Made by a program: the position numbers and the translations under genes. The notes below the pieces were generated by a model, which saw only the letters and a list, made by a program, of their open reading frames with translations, had not been told where the DNA came from and did no database searches. This document shows, in pieces, positions 45,631-54,602 of a DNA stretch of 64,000 nucleotides (position 1 is its first letter; each line of letters starts with the position of its first letter). The stretch spans positions 1,426,001 to 1,490,000 of the forward strand of contig NZ_CP019344.1 in NCBI RefSeq assembly GCF_002117125.1. Reading direction: 5' to 3'. The DNA comes from Nonlabens spongiae. Lineage in GTDB: Bacteria > Bacteroidota > Bacteroidia > Flavobacteriales > Flavobacteriaceae.

Positions 45631-46132
45631 ATTTTGCTGTTTTCTCTGCAATGTATTCTTTAAGACGTTCTGCTTCCTGTGGGTCAAGCCCAGAGATACT
45701 CAAGTCACTGCTTGATCCTCCAGCAGTATAGATCTCGAGCTGTTTGAGTTTAAACATACGGTCTATGGGACCGTGGCTGACCTCTGTATGCTGAATGCGA
45801 TTAAAAGGAACGGTTATCTGATGATGAAAAACCCATCCCTTGCGATAGGTAATATCTAGTTCTCGCAAAATATACCCCCTGACAAAATATCCTTTAAAGG
45901 AGATAAAAACACTTAGGAGCAGCAAAAACAACCACGCTCCCAGAGCGGTAATGGTGACCCAAGTTTCTATTTCGTCAATAGTGAGTCCCAATACTAATAT
46001 AGCGATCAAGAAAGGGATAAAGAAAAGTGTACTCGCGATCAATTTCTTATTTAGAAAACGCCTCGGGTGTTTCTTGAAGTCAAACTCTTCAATATATGGC
46101 AACTCTTCTGCAAGGACTTGGTCGTTAGTCAT
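45623..46132 (-). CDS. bacterial PH-domain membrane protein, YdbS-like
   Basis: 169 residues. Two adjacent membrane helices (about 31-75) and one bPH2 domain (YRKGWVFHHQITVPFNRIQHT ... QLEIYTAGGSSSDLSI). It overlaps the YdbT-like gene, and YdbS/YdbT pairs are known in many bacteria, suggesting a complex. Confidence 0.88.
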   Translation of the reverse strand: MTNDQVLAEELPYIEEFDFKKHPRRFLNKKLIASTLFFIPFLIAILVLGLTIDEIETWVTITALGAWLFLLLLSVFISFKGYFVRGYILRELDITYRKGWVFHHQITVPFNRIQHTEVSHGPIDRMFKLKQLEIYTAGGSSSDLSISGLDPQEAERLKEYIAEKTAKYA

Positions 46133-46171
46133 CGTTACGGGATTGAAATTATCAGAGCGTCGTAGCTTGAA

Positions 46172-49100
46172 TTATTTTGAGAATCTCAAACCAAATTGCA
46201 GTCTACCGCCTTCATCACCGTAAAAATAGGAAATACTTCCTTTGAACAGTCCCGACATAAGAAATTCAAGTCCACCACCGTAACTTGTATGGATATTACC
46301 TGTAGTATCTCCACGCCACCATGCCTTACCAGCGTCAAATCCTAGATAACCCATGATATGCAAGGGAAGTATCCGGGTCTTGAGCGGGACAAAGTCATAG
46401 AGAACATCTGCGCTCCCATATAGTGTAGCGTCTCCCAAGAATCGGTTCATACGGTAACTGCGCAATCCGTTCTCTGCTCCCAGTTGCGCCGCCTGATAGA
46501 ACTCTGGCTGGTCGCCTAGTCTCGTCTGAGCTCCAATAGTTGTTTTAAGAACAAAGTCTCTACTATTATCTATTGCATTCCATAATGTCAAACTGGGATC
46601 AACATTGAAAAAATCGCTATCTTCTGTAAGATCGTCAGTAAAGCGCGCATCTAGAGTGAAATGCATTCCATTTGTGGCAAATCGCTCATTGTCTACCGCG
46701 CGATAGGTATAAATCCCTCCTAAATTCAAATACTGATCGTCATCCTCATTTTCCAAAGCTATGTTTTGATAGCCTACATCAAACTGGAAACGGCTTCCAT
46801 AATCACCTTGCCGATCTAAAAATAGCTTTGCCTCTCTTCTTTGCAATAGAACGCGATTATCATCAAAATCAGCATCTCGATCAAAATCTGTATCATTACC
46901 AAATCCAAAGAAATTTTCTGTGTAGTTGTTTGTGGTCAGCAGTCCCTCAAACTCTAGATTATAATGCCCTACCACATTTGATAATCCAGCAGAAGGTTTA
47001 AAAACCGCTGCCTGAGTCAAGCTATGATAATTGACTTCAATTCCATACTTACGGCTGTAGGGATTTGCCTCATAACCTATAATTTCTTTGGAATATCCTA
47101 GAGTAGGTATATAACCCAGATCAGGATTATACTCATTATTCAACTTGATTTTTGCAGTTCTAATGGGCTTGCGCTCATAATCATAATGATTGATATCATA
47201 ATCATCTCGCAATACGATAAAGCCTCCATTATTTTCAACTTCATTATCCTCGCTTTCATAATCGTAGACCTTGATTTTCTTACCTTCTTTGATTTCATAA
47301 GTATCATCATCCTTCCCGCCAGAAATAGCAATGGCAACAGTTTGCCCACTTGTCTCACCTTCTACTACAAAAATGTCATCATCATCCAGACCAAAGAGCC
47401 ATAGATCCTGAGTGGTCGCAACGTCAAATGTGCGATCAAACAGCTGGGCTCCTAGTTCACCATCTTCCCATCTATGTGCCACAACCCGTGTAATACCGTT
47501 ACGCTTACGCGAAATAAGAAAATGATCAGGCTCATCAGTCCCTTTAAGGGTTTGGAATTCTAGAAATTGATCATAGAATCGCTGCACTATAGAAACCAAG
47601 TTGTCCTTGCGAGCCAATAGATCACGCTGTGTCTGTGCCCAAGATTCCGTCTTAACCTCCTCTGGCATTTGCTCAAAAGCTTCTCGCACGATCTGTTCAT
47701 TCAAATTTTGCTGGATAAATCGAGCTTCTTCTTCCCAGTCTTTGAGCGAAGTTTTTTGGAGCAAAGCTCGATCTAATTTTTCAGCGCTTTTGCTGAATTC
47801 TTTGATGTGTTCAATATCTGGCCCGTATACACCAAATTGTCTTATCGCGCTCATGTACTTTCTCAAGAAATCAAAAAGACTACCATCAAATCTAGAAAAG
47901 ACCTGATCGCGATCTCTGGGTATCGCCATGAAGGTATGTGCATCCTCATCACTGGGATCTTGAACCTGCGCCCAGCGCCATTGATCCTGATGGCGATCCC
48001 AGTCCCCTAGCAACATATCAAAAATGCGTGCCCTTATGTAGACCCGTTCATCTATATTGTTCTTCTCGTCTTTTCTTATTTTTTCAAAAAGGTCTGTAGT
48101 GCTCTCAATGTCTTCATTCTTACCGAACATCTCTGGCGCTTTAAAGGAATCATCTGGCTTCTCAACGATCATATACAAACGGTTGCCGTGAGTAGTATTG
48201 AAATCCCCCAAGGCTTTTTGTTTAGGAACATAAAATAATTTAGGCTCTGTATGTCCTACATCTATCGCTTTTGCCATAATCGGTATCGCAAAAGCACCAT
48301 AGGGATGGGCCGCGGTATAAAAGTCGCGCACCAGTTCTTCTGGAAAGGTTTCTTGAAAATATTGCTCTGCATCGAGCTGATCGTAACCCGCACTTTGTAA
48401 AAATCGCAGCGCATCTTTTTCTAGCGCCCGCATATTAAACTCACGATCCAGGCTATCTACTAATCGCAATCCTTGCGTCTGATTACCACCGCCAGGTCGT
48501 TCTATGCGCAACCCACCGTATAACGTATCGATCAACACCACTGGAGCTTTTACTTCTGTGCCATACAGGTCACGGTAGTGTTTTCCATAGAAGTTCTCGT
48601 GATCTTCATCGACATCGGTTTCTTCTTTGGTATAGATGGATGCTGTTTTGAATTTTTCAGTTACTTGCGGTAAGGAGTCTATGTTGAATTGTTCCGCTTT
48701 CGCGAAAGCGGTATTCCCATAAACTTCTCGCACCTTTCCATCTTTAATCTCGTAAAAATGAACGGTAGAAGATCTGTCTGGGTAGACCCGTAACTCTGCA
48801 AATCCATTGCTACCGGAAGAGAACAGACCATTCTTCCCCAGGGACGCTGCTTGCTGCTCATATATGCTCCCAGAAATCACCTGTCGCAAACTGCCCTGAT
48901 CGATGTACTGTAGACTGCGCTCATGTCCACTCACCACAAACAATCGATCCAAACCCAGCGAGATGGTCTTGATCTCCTCCATGAGTTCATTCATTTTGGG
49001 GTTGAATCGATCCTGACGGGATACGCCTCCTTGAGCTCTTATAAAACTCCACACCGATCCCAAAAACGGGATGTATACATTCTCTCTCGTGGGTTTATAC

Positions 49101-49819
49101 AAGTTATAGTCTGCTATGCGCCCGCCGTAGAGCCCGTTTGTATAAACAGGGTGGTGCATGGCTAGAATTACGGTCTTGTGGCGCTGTTTGCGCATCTCAT
49201 CTCCCAGAACGGCGAGAAATTGCTTACGGGTAGTGATCTCGCACTTATCATTGAATTCAGGGTTCTCATTCCAGTCGCGTATATACCATTCAGAATCTAC
49301 GATAAAAAGGTGCATGGATTCTGAAACATTGATTTCTTCAAATGGGCAGGCCTTCTCAGGCTGAAAGGCATCATTGTTATCCCAGCGCTCCTCGACCAGT
49401 TTCTCAATTTTCTTGAGACCTTCAAGCCCTTCATCGTTCCAGTCATGATCTCCTGGAATAGCATATTTGCTGCCTTTGATATCATTAAATAGGTCAAGTT
49501 GCCTGCTTAAGGATTTTAGATCTGCGCTATCTTGATCACGAGCAAAAACTTTCTTTGCCTCAATATTATCACCTAATAACAAAGTATAGTCTAGGTCCTG
49601 CGCATTTTTCTTGATGTACTCTACTGCCGTAATCAGATTTTGGTCACGGTCACCCACATCTGAAGATAAATTCCCAATCAGGTAAAAGCTTCTATGCTCT
49701 TGATCTTGAGTCGAAACGTTTGGAACTCCTTTTATCTGAGTATTTAAGGTAGAGCAGGCTACGACCCAAAGAAGAATGAAGAAGATTGGGATGCGATTGA
49801 AAAGAGTATTTCTGGTCAT
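46172..49819 (-). CDS. metallophosphoesterase fused to an outer-membrane beta-barrel
   Basis: About 1215 residues from the ATG at 49819. Lipoprotein-like signal with LLWVVAC. The N-terminal half is a calcineurin-type phosphoesterase: LLLGDNIE, PGDHDW, AMHHPVYTNG and VSGHERSLQ supply the metal ligands. A middle part follows (HGNRLYMIVEKPD, then LGDWDRHQDQWRW, a kinase-like/HipA-like D-x-H-x-x-Q pattern). From about 930 there is a beta-barrel ending in BamA/surface-antigen style (LPLHIMGYLGFDAGKAWW ... GRLQFGLRFSK). Likely anchored in the outer membrane with the enzyme in the periplasm or outside. Substrate unknown. A palindrome copy encodes A-F-A-K-A at about residue 375. Confidence 0.88.
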   Translation of the reverse strand: MTRNTLFNRIPIFFILLWVVACSTLNTQIKGVPNVSTQDQEHRSFYLIGNLSSDVGDRDQNLITAVEYIKKNAQDLDYTLLLGDNIEAKKVFARDQDSADLKSLSRQLDLFNDIKGSKYAIPGDHDWNDEGLEGLKKIEKLVEERWDNNDAFQPEKACPFEEINVSESMHLFIVDSEWYIRDWNENPEFNDKCEITTRKQFLAVLGDEMRKQRHKTVILAMHHPVYTNGLYGGRIADYNLYKPTRENVYIPFLGSVWSFIRAQGGVSRQDRFNPKMNELMEEIKTISLGLDRLFVVSGHERSLQYIDQGSLRQVISGSIYEQQAASLGKNGLFSSGSNGFAELRVYPDRSSTVHFYEIKDGKVREVYGNTAFAKAEQFNIDSLPQVTEKFKTASIYTKEETDVDEDHENFYGKHYRDLYGTEVKAPVVLIDTLYGGLRIERPGGGNQTQGLRLVDSLDREFNMRALEKDALRFLQSAGYDQLDAEQYFQETFPEELVRDFYTAAHPYGAFAIPIMAKAIDVGHTEPKLFYVPKQKALGDFNTTHGNRLYMIVEKPDDSFKAPEMFGKNEDIESTTDLFEKIRKDEKNNIDERVYIRARIFDMLLGDWDRHQDQWRWAQVQDPSDEDAHTFMAIPRDRDQVFSRFDGSLFDFLRKYMSAIRQFGVYGPDIEHIKEFSKSAEKLDRALLQKTSLKDWEEEARFIQQNLNEQIVREAFEQMPEEVKTESWAQTQRDLLARKDNLVSIVQRFYDQFLEFQTLKGTDEPDHFLISRKRNGITRVVAHRWEDGELGAQLFDRTFDVATTQDLWLFGLDDDDIFVVEGETSGQTVAIAISGGKDDDTYEIKEGKKIKVYDYESEDNEVENNGGFIVLRDDYDINHYDYERKPIRTAKIKLNNEYNPDLGYIPTLGYSKEIIGYEANPYSRKYGIEVNYHSLTQAAVFKPSAGLSNVVGHYNLEFEGLLTTNNYTENFFGFGNDTDFDRDADFDDNRVLLQRREAKLFLDRQGDYGSRFQFDVGYQNIALENEDDDQYLNLGGIYTYRAVDNERFATNGMHFTLDARFTDDLTEDSDFFNVDPSLTLWNAIDNSRDFVLKTTIGAQTRLGDQPEFYQAAQLGAENGLRSYRMNRFLGDATLYGSADVLYDFVPLKTRILPLHIMGYLGFDAGKAWWRGDTTGNIHTSYGGGLEFLMSGLFKGSISYFYGDEGGRLQFGLRFSK
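48696..48709. repeat. GCTTTCGCGAAAGC palindrome inside the phosphoesterase gene
   Basis: Perfect copy, read A-F-A-K-A in a loop after the phosphoesterase domain. Confidence 0.9.
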
Positions 49820-49890
49820 ATACAATTGTAATCAATCAAAAGTACATGCTTGAAATGTGTGGCAATATTAGGGTTATGCTAAAAAAAGCA

Positions 49891-51345
49891 TCAACAATCT
49901 GACAAGGCGACATTAACCGCAAGGCCACCTTCACTTGTTTCCTTATACTTGGAATTCATGTCTTGAGCCGTTTGCCACATGGTAGCGATCACTTTGTCCA
50001 GAGGAACCTTAATATTTTTCACGTCGCCATCCAGCGCCATCTCGCAGGCATTTATAGCCTTTATCGCACCCATTGCGTTGCGCTCGATACAAGGAACTTG
50101 AACCAATCCCTGAATGGGGTCGCAGGTTAATCCCAAATGATGTTCCATGGCAATCTCACTTGCCATCATCACCTGACCAGGAGAACCGCCCATGAGCTCT
50201 GTCAATGCACCGGCTGCCATGGCGCTGCTCACTCCTATCTCTGCCTGACAGCCACCCATAGCGGCACTAATGGTAGCTCCTTTTTTAAATAAGGTACCTA
50301 TAGCTCCAGCGACTAGCAAATAGCGCTTTATATCTTCAAAATCTGCATCATGGTTCTCGATAACCATATAGTACATCATCACTGCTGGAATCACACCAGC
50401 GCTTCCATTTGTAGGCGCAGTGACGACTCTACCTAAAGATGCGTTTACCTCATTTACAGCAAGGGCAAAGCAGGTTACCCACTTGAGAATCTCACGAAAT
50501 TTGACCTCTGTTTTCCTGATGGCCTCAATCCACTCGTACTTATCAGAGTAGCTCTTCCCCTTTTGAAGTTTTGCGTGGGAATCATAAGCTCGACGGCGCA
50601 CGTTAAGACCGCCTGGAAGAATTCCCTCTGTATGACAACCAGTATACATACTGTCCAGCATGACATCCCATATTTGCCTGAGCCCTTTGTCAATTTCCTT
50701 CTCCTCATTGAGATAGAGCTCGTTCTCCAAAACGATCTGAGATACTGGTTTATTTTCTTGACGGCAGTGCATCAATAAATCCTCAGCGGTTTCAATGGGC
50801 CTCGGGAAACATTCAAACACCATACGCTTACGAGCAGCGCGTTTGCGCTCACGTTGCACAAAAAAACCACCACCTATACTAAAATAGGTTTCTGAGATTT
50901 TCTTACCGTCTTCCAGTGTTGCTTTAAAAGTCATCCCATTAGGATGAAACGGCAAGAATTTACGGTTGAACTTTATTTGGGTGGCTGGGTCAAAAGCAAT
51001 TTTTACTGCTTTACCGAGAAAGAGACTTTTGGTCGAGTTGATCAGTTCTACGTGATCAGGAATGGCGGCAATGTCACAGCTTTGTGGATCTTCATCCAGC
51101 AGTCCCATCATTACTGCAATGTCAGTAGCATGTCCTTTACCAGTAAGTGACAAGGACCCGTACAGCTCCACCTTTACCTCCATGACTTGGGAAAGCACCC
51201 TTCTTTTTTGCAGTTTGTCAATAAAGTTGCGACCGCCACGCCATGGTCCCAGAGTATGGGAACTGGATGGCCCTACTCCTATTTTCAACATATCAAATAC
51301 ACTGATCGATTCAATTTTCTTAGGCGCTGCTACGGGTGCTATCAC
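49891..51345 (-). CDS. sdaA: L-serine ammonia-lyase, iron-sulfur type, single chain
   Basis: 484 residues, beta and alpha domains on one chain. It turns L-serine into pyruvate and ammonia with a 4Fe-4S cluster. Visible signatures are FDMLKIGVGPSSSHTLGPW at the start, TAPTNGSAGVIPA, and the cluster cysteines in AAMGGCQAEIG, LTCDPIQG and QVPCIERN. It differs from the PLP-dependent serine dehydratases, which lack these cysteines. ridA is divergent 91 bp away. RidA removes the reactive 2-aminoacrylate released by serine dehydratases, so the pair makes sense. Confidence 0.95.
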   Translation of the reverse strand: MIAPVAAPKKIESISVFDMLKIGVGPSSSHTLGPWRGGRNFIDKLQKRRVLSQVMEVKVELYGSLSLTGKGHATDIAVMMGLLDEDPQSCDIAAIPDHVELINSTKSLFLGKAVKIAFDPATQIKFNRKFLPFHPNGMTFKATLEDGKKISETYFSIGGGFFVQRERKRAARKRMVFECFPRPIETAEDLLMHCRQENKPVSQIVLENELYLNEEKEIDKGLRQIWDVMLDSMYTGCHTEGILPGGLNVRRRAYDSHAKLQKGKSYSDKYEWIEAIRKTEVKFREILKWVTCFALAVNEVNASLGRVVTAPTNGSAGVIPAVMMYYMVIENHDADFEDIKRYLLVAGAIGTLFKKGATISAAMGGCQAEIGVSSAMAAGALTELMGGSPGQVMMASEIAMEHHLGLTCDPIQGLVQVPCIERNAMGAIKAINACEMALDGDVKNIKVPLDKVIATMWQTAQDMNSKYKETSEGGLAVNVALSDC

Positions 51346-51436
51346 TTAATCAAAGACTTTAAAATTGAGACAAAGATATACACAACTCCTGAACAAATCG
51401 ATTCTTTGAATCCTAAGCATTACGTACCTTTAGCTC

Positions 51437-51832
51437 ATGAAGCAAATCATTTACACGGAGCTTGCTCCCAAACCTATAGGCCCATATAATCAGGCCGTTT
51501 TATATCAAACACCTCAAGGCAAAACATTATACACTAGCGGTCAAATCGCTATCGATCCTGCTAGTGGAGATCTTAAAATTGACGATTTAAAAGAAGAAAC
51601 CCATCTTGTGATGAATCATTTAAAAAGTCTCCTCAATCAGGTAAACATGGATTTTGAGGATGTAGTGAAATGTTCAATATTTTTGAGCGACATGGGTAAC
51701 TTCTCCACTGTGAACGAGATCTATGGAAGTTACTTTAATGAAGAAACGGCACCTGCACGCGAAACCGTAGAGGTTGCAAATCTCCCCAAATATGTTAATG
51801 TAGAAATCTCACTCATCGCAATACAAAGCTAA
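51437..51832 (+). CDS. ridA: RidA family 2-iminobutanoate/2-iminopropanoate deaminase
   Basis: 131 residues, full RidA length. IGPYNQAV, LYTSGQIAIDP, and the catalytic arginine in APARETVEVANLP with YVNVEISLIAI after it. It hydrolyses imines/enamines formed by PLP and Fe-S dehydratases to keto acids, preventing damage to PLP enzymes. Divergent from sdaA, and its TAA overlaps the ATG of the nucleoside phosphorylase gene. Confidence 0.95.
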   Translation: MKQIIYTELAPKPIGPYNQAVLYQTPQGKTLYTSGQIAIDPASGDLKIDDLKEETHLVMNHLKSLLNQVNMDFEDVVKCSIFLSDMGNFSTVNEIYGSYFNEETAPARETVEVANLPKYVNVEISLIAIQS

Positions 51833-52701
51833 TGCCTCTATCACCCTCAGAACTGATTATTAATTCAGATGGCAGTATCTACCACTTGAATCTCCGCCCA
51901 GAACAGATTGCTGACACCATTATAACGGTAGGCGATCCAGAACGAGTTACGGAAGTCTCCAAGCACTTTAATTTCATAGAGCATAAAGTAGGCCGCCGTG
52001 AATTTCATACCCACACGGGCACCTACCGCGGCAAAAGAATCAGCGTGATTTCCACAGGGATAGGAACTGATAATATTGACATTGTTTTCAACGAGCTGGA
52101 TGCCCTCGTAAATATCGACTTTGACAGTCGAGAATTGAAGGATCAGCACACCAGCCTCAATATCATCCGCGTGGGGACTTCAGGATCAGTGCAGCCCTCG
52201 ATAGGCGTGGACAGCTTTCTTTTAAGCCAGCGTGGGATCGGGTTTGACAGCTTGTTCCACTGGTACGAGAATGACGGTGGGGATTCCGCTTTCGCGAAAG
52301 CGGTACAAGAACAGCTCAATACCCAACGATTGAACATCGTTCCCTACGTTGTACACTGCTCAGAAACGCTTGCAAAACGTTTCCAAACCATAGATATGAA
52401 TAACGGAAATACTATTACTAATGTAGGTTTTTATGGTCCACAAGGGAGAAAATTGCGTTTGAATCCCGCAGCAGAAGGATTGAATGATCGCATTGCCAAC
52501 TTTGAATTTGATGGCCACCAAATCACCAACCTGGAGATGGAAACCTCTGGTATCTATGCGCTCAGCAAACTTCTAGGGCATGAAGCCGTATCGCTAAACG
52601 CCATTCTTGCCAATAGAGCCACTGGCGCCTTTTCTGAGCAACCTCAAGAAACCGTCGAGCGATTGATCAAATTTACGCTGGATAGGATTGTGGAGGTTTA
52701 G
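51832..52701 (+). CDS. nucleoside phosphorylase, uridine-phosphorylase-like
   Basis: 289 residues of the PNP/UDP family. It splits a nucleoside with phosphate to base and ribose-1-phosphate. VGDPERV is the phosphate loop, VSTGIGTDNIDI and RVGTSGSVQP form the core, and NLEMETSGIYAL bears the ribose-binding Met-Glu. A uridine substrate is likely but not certain. It overlaps ridA by one base (TAATG). A palindrome copy encodes A-F-A-K-A in a surface loop. Confidence 0.9.
   Translation: MPLSPSELIINSDGSIYHLNLRPEQIADTIITVGDPERVTEVSKHFNFIEHKVGRREFHTHTGTYRGKRISVISTGIGTDNIDIVFNELDALVNIDFDSRELKDQHTSLNIIRVGTSGSVQPSIGVDSFLLSQRGIGFDSLFHWYENDGGDSAFAKAVQEQLNTQRLNIVPYVVHCSETLAKRFQTIDMNNGNTITNVGFYGPQGRKLRLNPAAEGLNDRIANFEFDGHQITNLEMETSGIYALSKLLGHEAVSLNAILANRATGAFSEQPQETVERLIKFTLDRIVEV
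52288..52301. repeat. GCTTTCGCGAAAGC palindrome inside the nucleoside phosphorylase gene
   Basis: Perfect copy, read A-F-A-K-A between NDGGDS and VQEQL. Confidence 0.9.
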
Positions 52702-52720
52702 ATCTAAATAGTATAGATAT

Positions 52721-52751
52721 AAAAAAGCCCGATCGCAAATGATCGGGCTTT
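52721..52751. terminator. bidirectional terminator
   Basis: Stem GCCCGATC / GATCGGGC, six-base loop, A6 to the left and TTT to the right. Ends the ridA operon on the plus strand and, with T6 on the minus strand, the hsp20 gene. Confidence 0.9.
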
Positions 52752-52773
52752 GACTAATTCTAAATCTCGCTGA

Positions 52774-53208
52774 TTACTTCAAAGCAATCATTCTCTTAGG
52801 CTGTGGCAATGCTTCTTCTTTTTTAGGAAGAGCAATAGTCAGGATTCCATTTTCATAAGATGCATCAATGCTATCTTGATTCACAGTTTCAGGAATATTG
52901 AAAGCTCTCTTGAAGGAACGCTTAGAAAACTCACGGCGTGTAAATTGCTCCGTAGTTTCTTCTTCTTTATTCTCCACCTCAGAAGAGATAGTCAGCAGGT
53001 CATTATCTACTTCAATTTGTACCTCTTCTTTTTTGAAGCCTGGAATAGACATCTCAAGTTGGAATTTGTTTTCCATTTCTGAAACATTCACAGCTGGAAT
53101 AAATCTCTTGTTCATCGTTGCAGTTCCACCCATAAAATCGTTGTTGAACATTTCATCGATCAAAGATGGTAACCAGTTGTTATTGCTTGTTCTATGTGTT
53201 AAAGTCAT
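52774..53208 (-). CDS. Hsp20/alpha-crystallin small heat-shock protein
   Basis: 144 residues. The alpha-crystallin domain spans about 40-135: VNVSEMENKFQLEMSIPGF, VDNDLLTISSE, and the ending SYENGILTIALPKKE with the A-x-x-x-N-G-x-L motif form. A cytoplasmic holdase that binds unfolding proteins. Single gene. Confidence 0.95.
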   Translation of the reverse strand: MTLTHRTSNNNWLPSLIDEMFNNDFMGGTATMNKRFIPAVNVSEMENKFQLEMSIPGFKKEEVQIEVDNDLLTISSEVENKEEETTEQFTRREFSKRSFKRAFNIPETVNQDSIDASYENGILTIALPKKEEALPQPKRMIALK

Positions 53209-53314
53209 GATATTGAATTTTATTGATTTTGATTACCAATAGGCAACTTCAATACCAATTCAAAAACAAGACTATATGTCAGCTAAATACAACTTTAAAC
53301 ATGACGAAGTGTCG

Positions 53315-53725
53315 CTAGTTGTTTTGAGAACTATGAATCGTAAGCAGTTCAGAGGGTGGGATTTCACCGTGAGGGTAGTTCTTCATAGCATTTAGCAAAC
53401 TGTCCACCACTGACTTACGAAAACCATACTTCAAAGCTACCTCATGAAGAAGCTGAAGCTCGCCATCATTAACTTTACCATCTATATGCATCATCAATAG
53501 TAATTTGTGGAAATGAATAATACGTTTTGTATGGCTTTGCGGTGTTGAAACGGTCAATTCATCGCGGTACCGGATCATACTCATGAGTTCTGACTCCTCT
53601 ATATCCATGCGTTGCGCTATCTTTTTAAGAAACTCCAGTTCTTCTGGTGACAATTTATTATCTGCGAGAGCCATAAGAATCAACTGAGACAACAAATCTA
53701 TTTTTTCTTGGGTAGTATAAGTCAT
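53315..53725 (-). CDS. TerB-like helical protein, last gene of the rhodopsin operon
   Basis: 136 residues, all helical, with two repeats of the TerB pattern (LILMALADNKLSPEELEFLKK and LLLMMHIDGKVNDGELQLLHE, each with D-[NG]-K-[LV]-[SN]-x-x-E). TerB-like domains bind membranes or metal and are tied to stress responses; function unclear. It follows blh by 16 bp on the same strand, so it is probably co-transcribed with the rhodopsin genes. Confidence 0.75.
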   Translation of the reverse strand: MTYTTQEKIDLLSQLILMALADNKLSPEELEFLKKIAQRMDIEESELMSMIRYRDELTVSTPQSHTKRIIHFHKLLLMMHIDGKVNDGELQLLHEVALKYGFRKSVVDSLLNAMKNYPHGEIPPSELLTIHSSQNN

Positions 53726-53741
53726 AAGGGGTTGCTATAAA

Positions 53742-54602
53742 TCAAGTGGCTTGTTTATCGCCATACAGTTTGTGAATGATGATTATATGAGGAACAGTTA
53801 CAATTATAGCGATAAGCAGCGCAAAATGATAGAAATAAGTTTGATTATAAGTTAACACGTACCCAATTGCAATCCCTAAAAGAGATATCATGTAAATAGG
53901 TGCTGCATCTTTCACATATTTCAGCCAGGTTTTGTTTTCCTTATATAGACGCTTCATTTGACTGCTAAGGCTAGGCAAACTGTGCCAGAAAACAAAAAAC
54001 ACGGTAAACGAGGTAAACAAATTAAGCCCATAGAAAAGCAATGCCATAAATGCTAAGTTGATTATCTGGCTCACGGCGACTTTAACTGACACCTGTTTTT
54101 TCAACAGTGTAGCACCTAAATAAATAAGATACAAAAGGCCCGAGGCAATAGTTAACGAAATAAGCAAGATTGAAGAGTTTTCTGTACCCGTGAGATCGAA
54201 TAGTACGATATCAAATTCTGCCGCGTTTAAAACAAACATCATCAGGAAAATGAGAAGCCCCAGTGACAACTTGTGAATCCAGGAAAATGATAAACCGTCA
54301 GACTCATAAAGTTCTTCACCAAAATGATAAGCACTGACCAAGACAAACAAGAGCACGCATATAAAAGGAGAAATGAAATATGCAGCAAAAAATAATAACC
54401 CAACCAAAACATAATTGATGATCAAGTATTTCCATTTTACTCCGGTAACCTTTTTATATATAACAAGGTCGTTAGACCCATGTAAAATACCGATGCTCAA
54501 GATCAAAAAAAGATTCAGGAAAATCACTAGTTGATAATTCATGAATTTCAACTCAGAGAATTGATAGATTACAAAAACCAGTATTGAGGCAATGAACTTC
54601 AA
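53742..54602 (-). CDS. blh: Brp/Blh-family beta-carotene 15,15'-dioxygenase
   Basis: 286 residues, about eight or nine membrane helices. It cleaves beta-carotene into two retinals, the chromophore for the rhodopsin encoded two genes upstream. The family's histidine sites are visible: HGSNDLVIY (about 42), SAYHFGEELY, FWHSLPSL and TVPHIIIIHKLY. Its ATG overlaps the DUF2254 stop (ATGA), so rhodopsin, DUF2254 and blh form one translationally coupled operon. No carotenoid synthesis genes are in the window. Confidence 0.92.
   Translation of the reverse strand: MKFIASILVFVIYQFSELKFMNYQLVIFLNLFLILSIGILHGSNDLVIYKKVTGVKWKYLIINYVLVGLLFFAAYFISPFICVLLFVLVSAYHFGEELYESDGLSFSWIHKLSLGLLIFLMMFVLNAAEFDIVLFDLTGTENSSILLISLTIASGLLYLIYLGATLLKKQVSVKVAVSQIINLAFMALLFYGLNLFTSFTVFFVFWHSLPSLSSQMKRLYKENKTWLKYVKDAAPIYMISLLGIAIGYVLTYNQTYFYHFALLIAIIVTVPHIIIIHKLYGDKQAT

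Noticed and set aside
49158..49364. Open frames opposite the large phosphoesterase gene and other long genes
   Set aside because: They are shadows of the coding frame without start context, conserved motif or own space.
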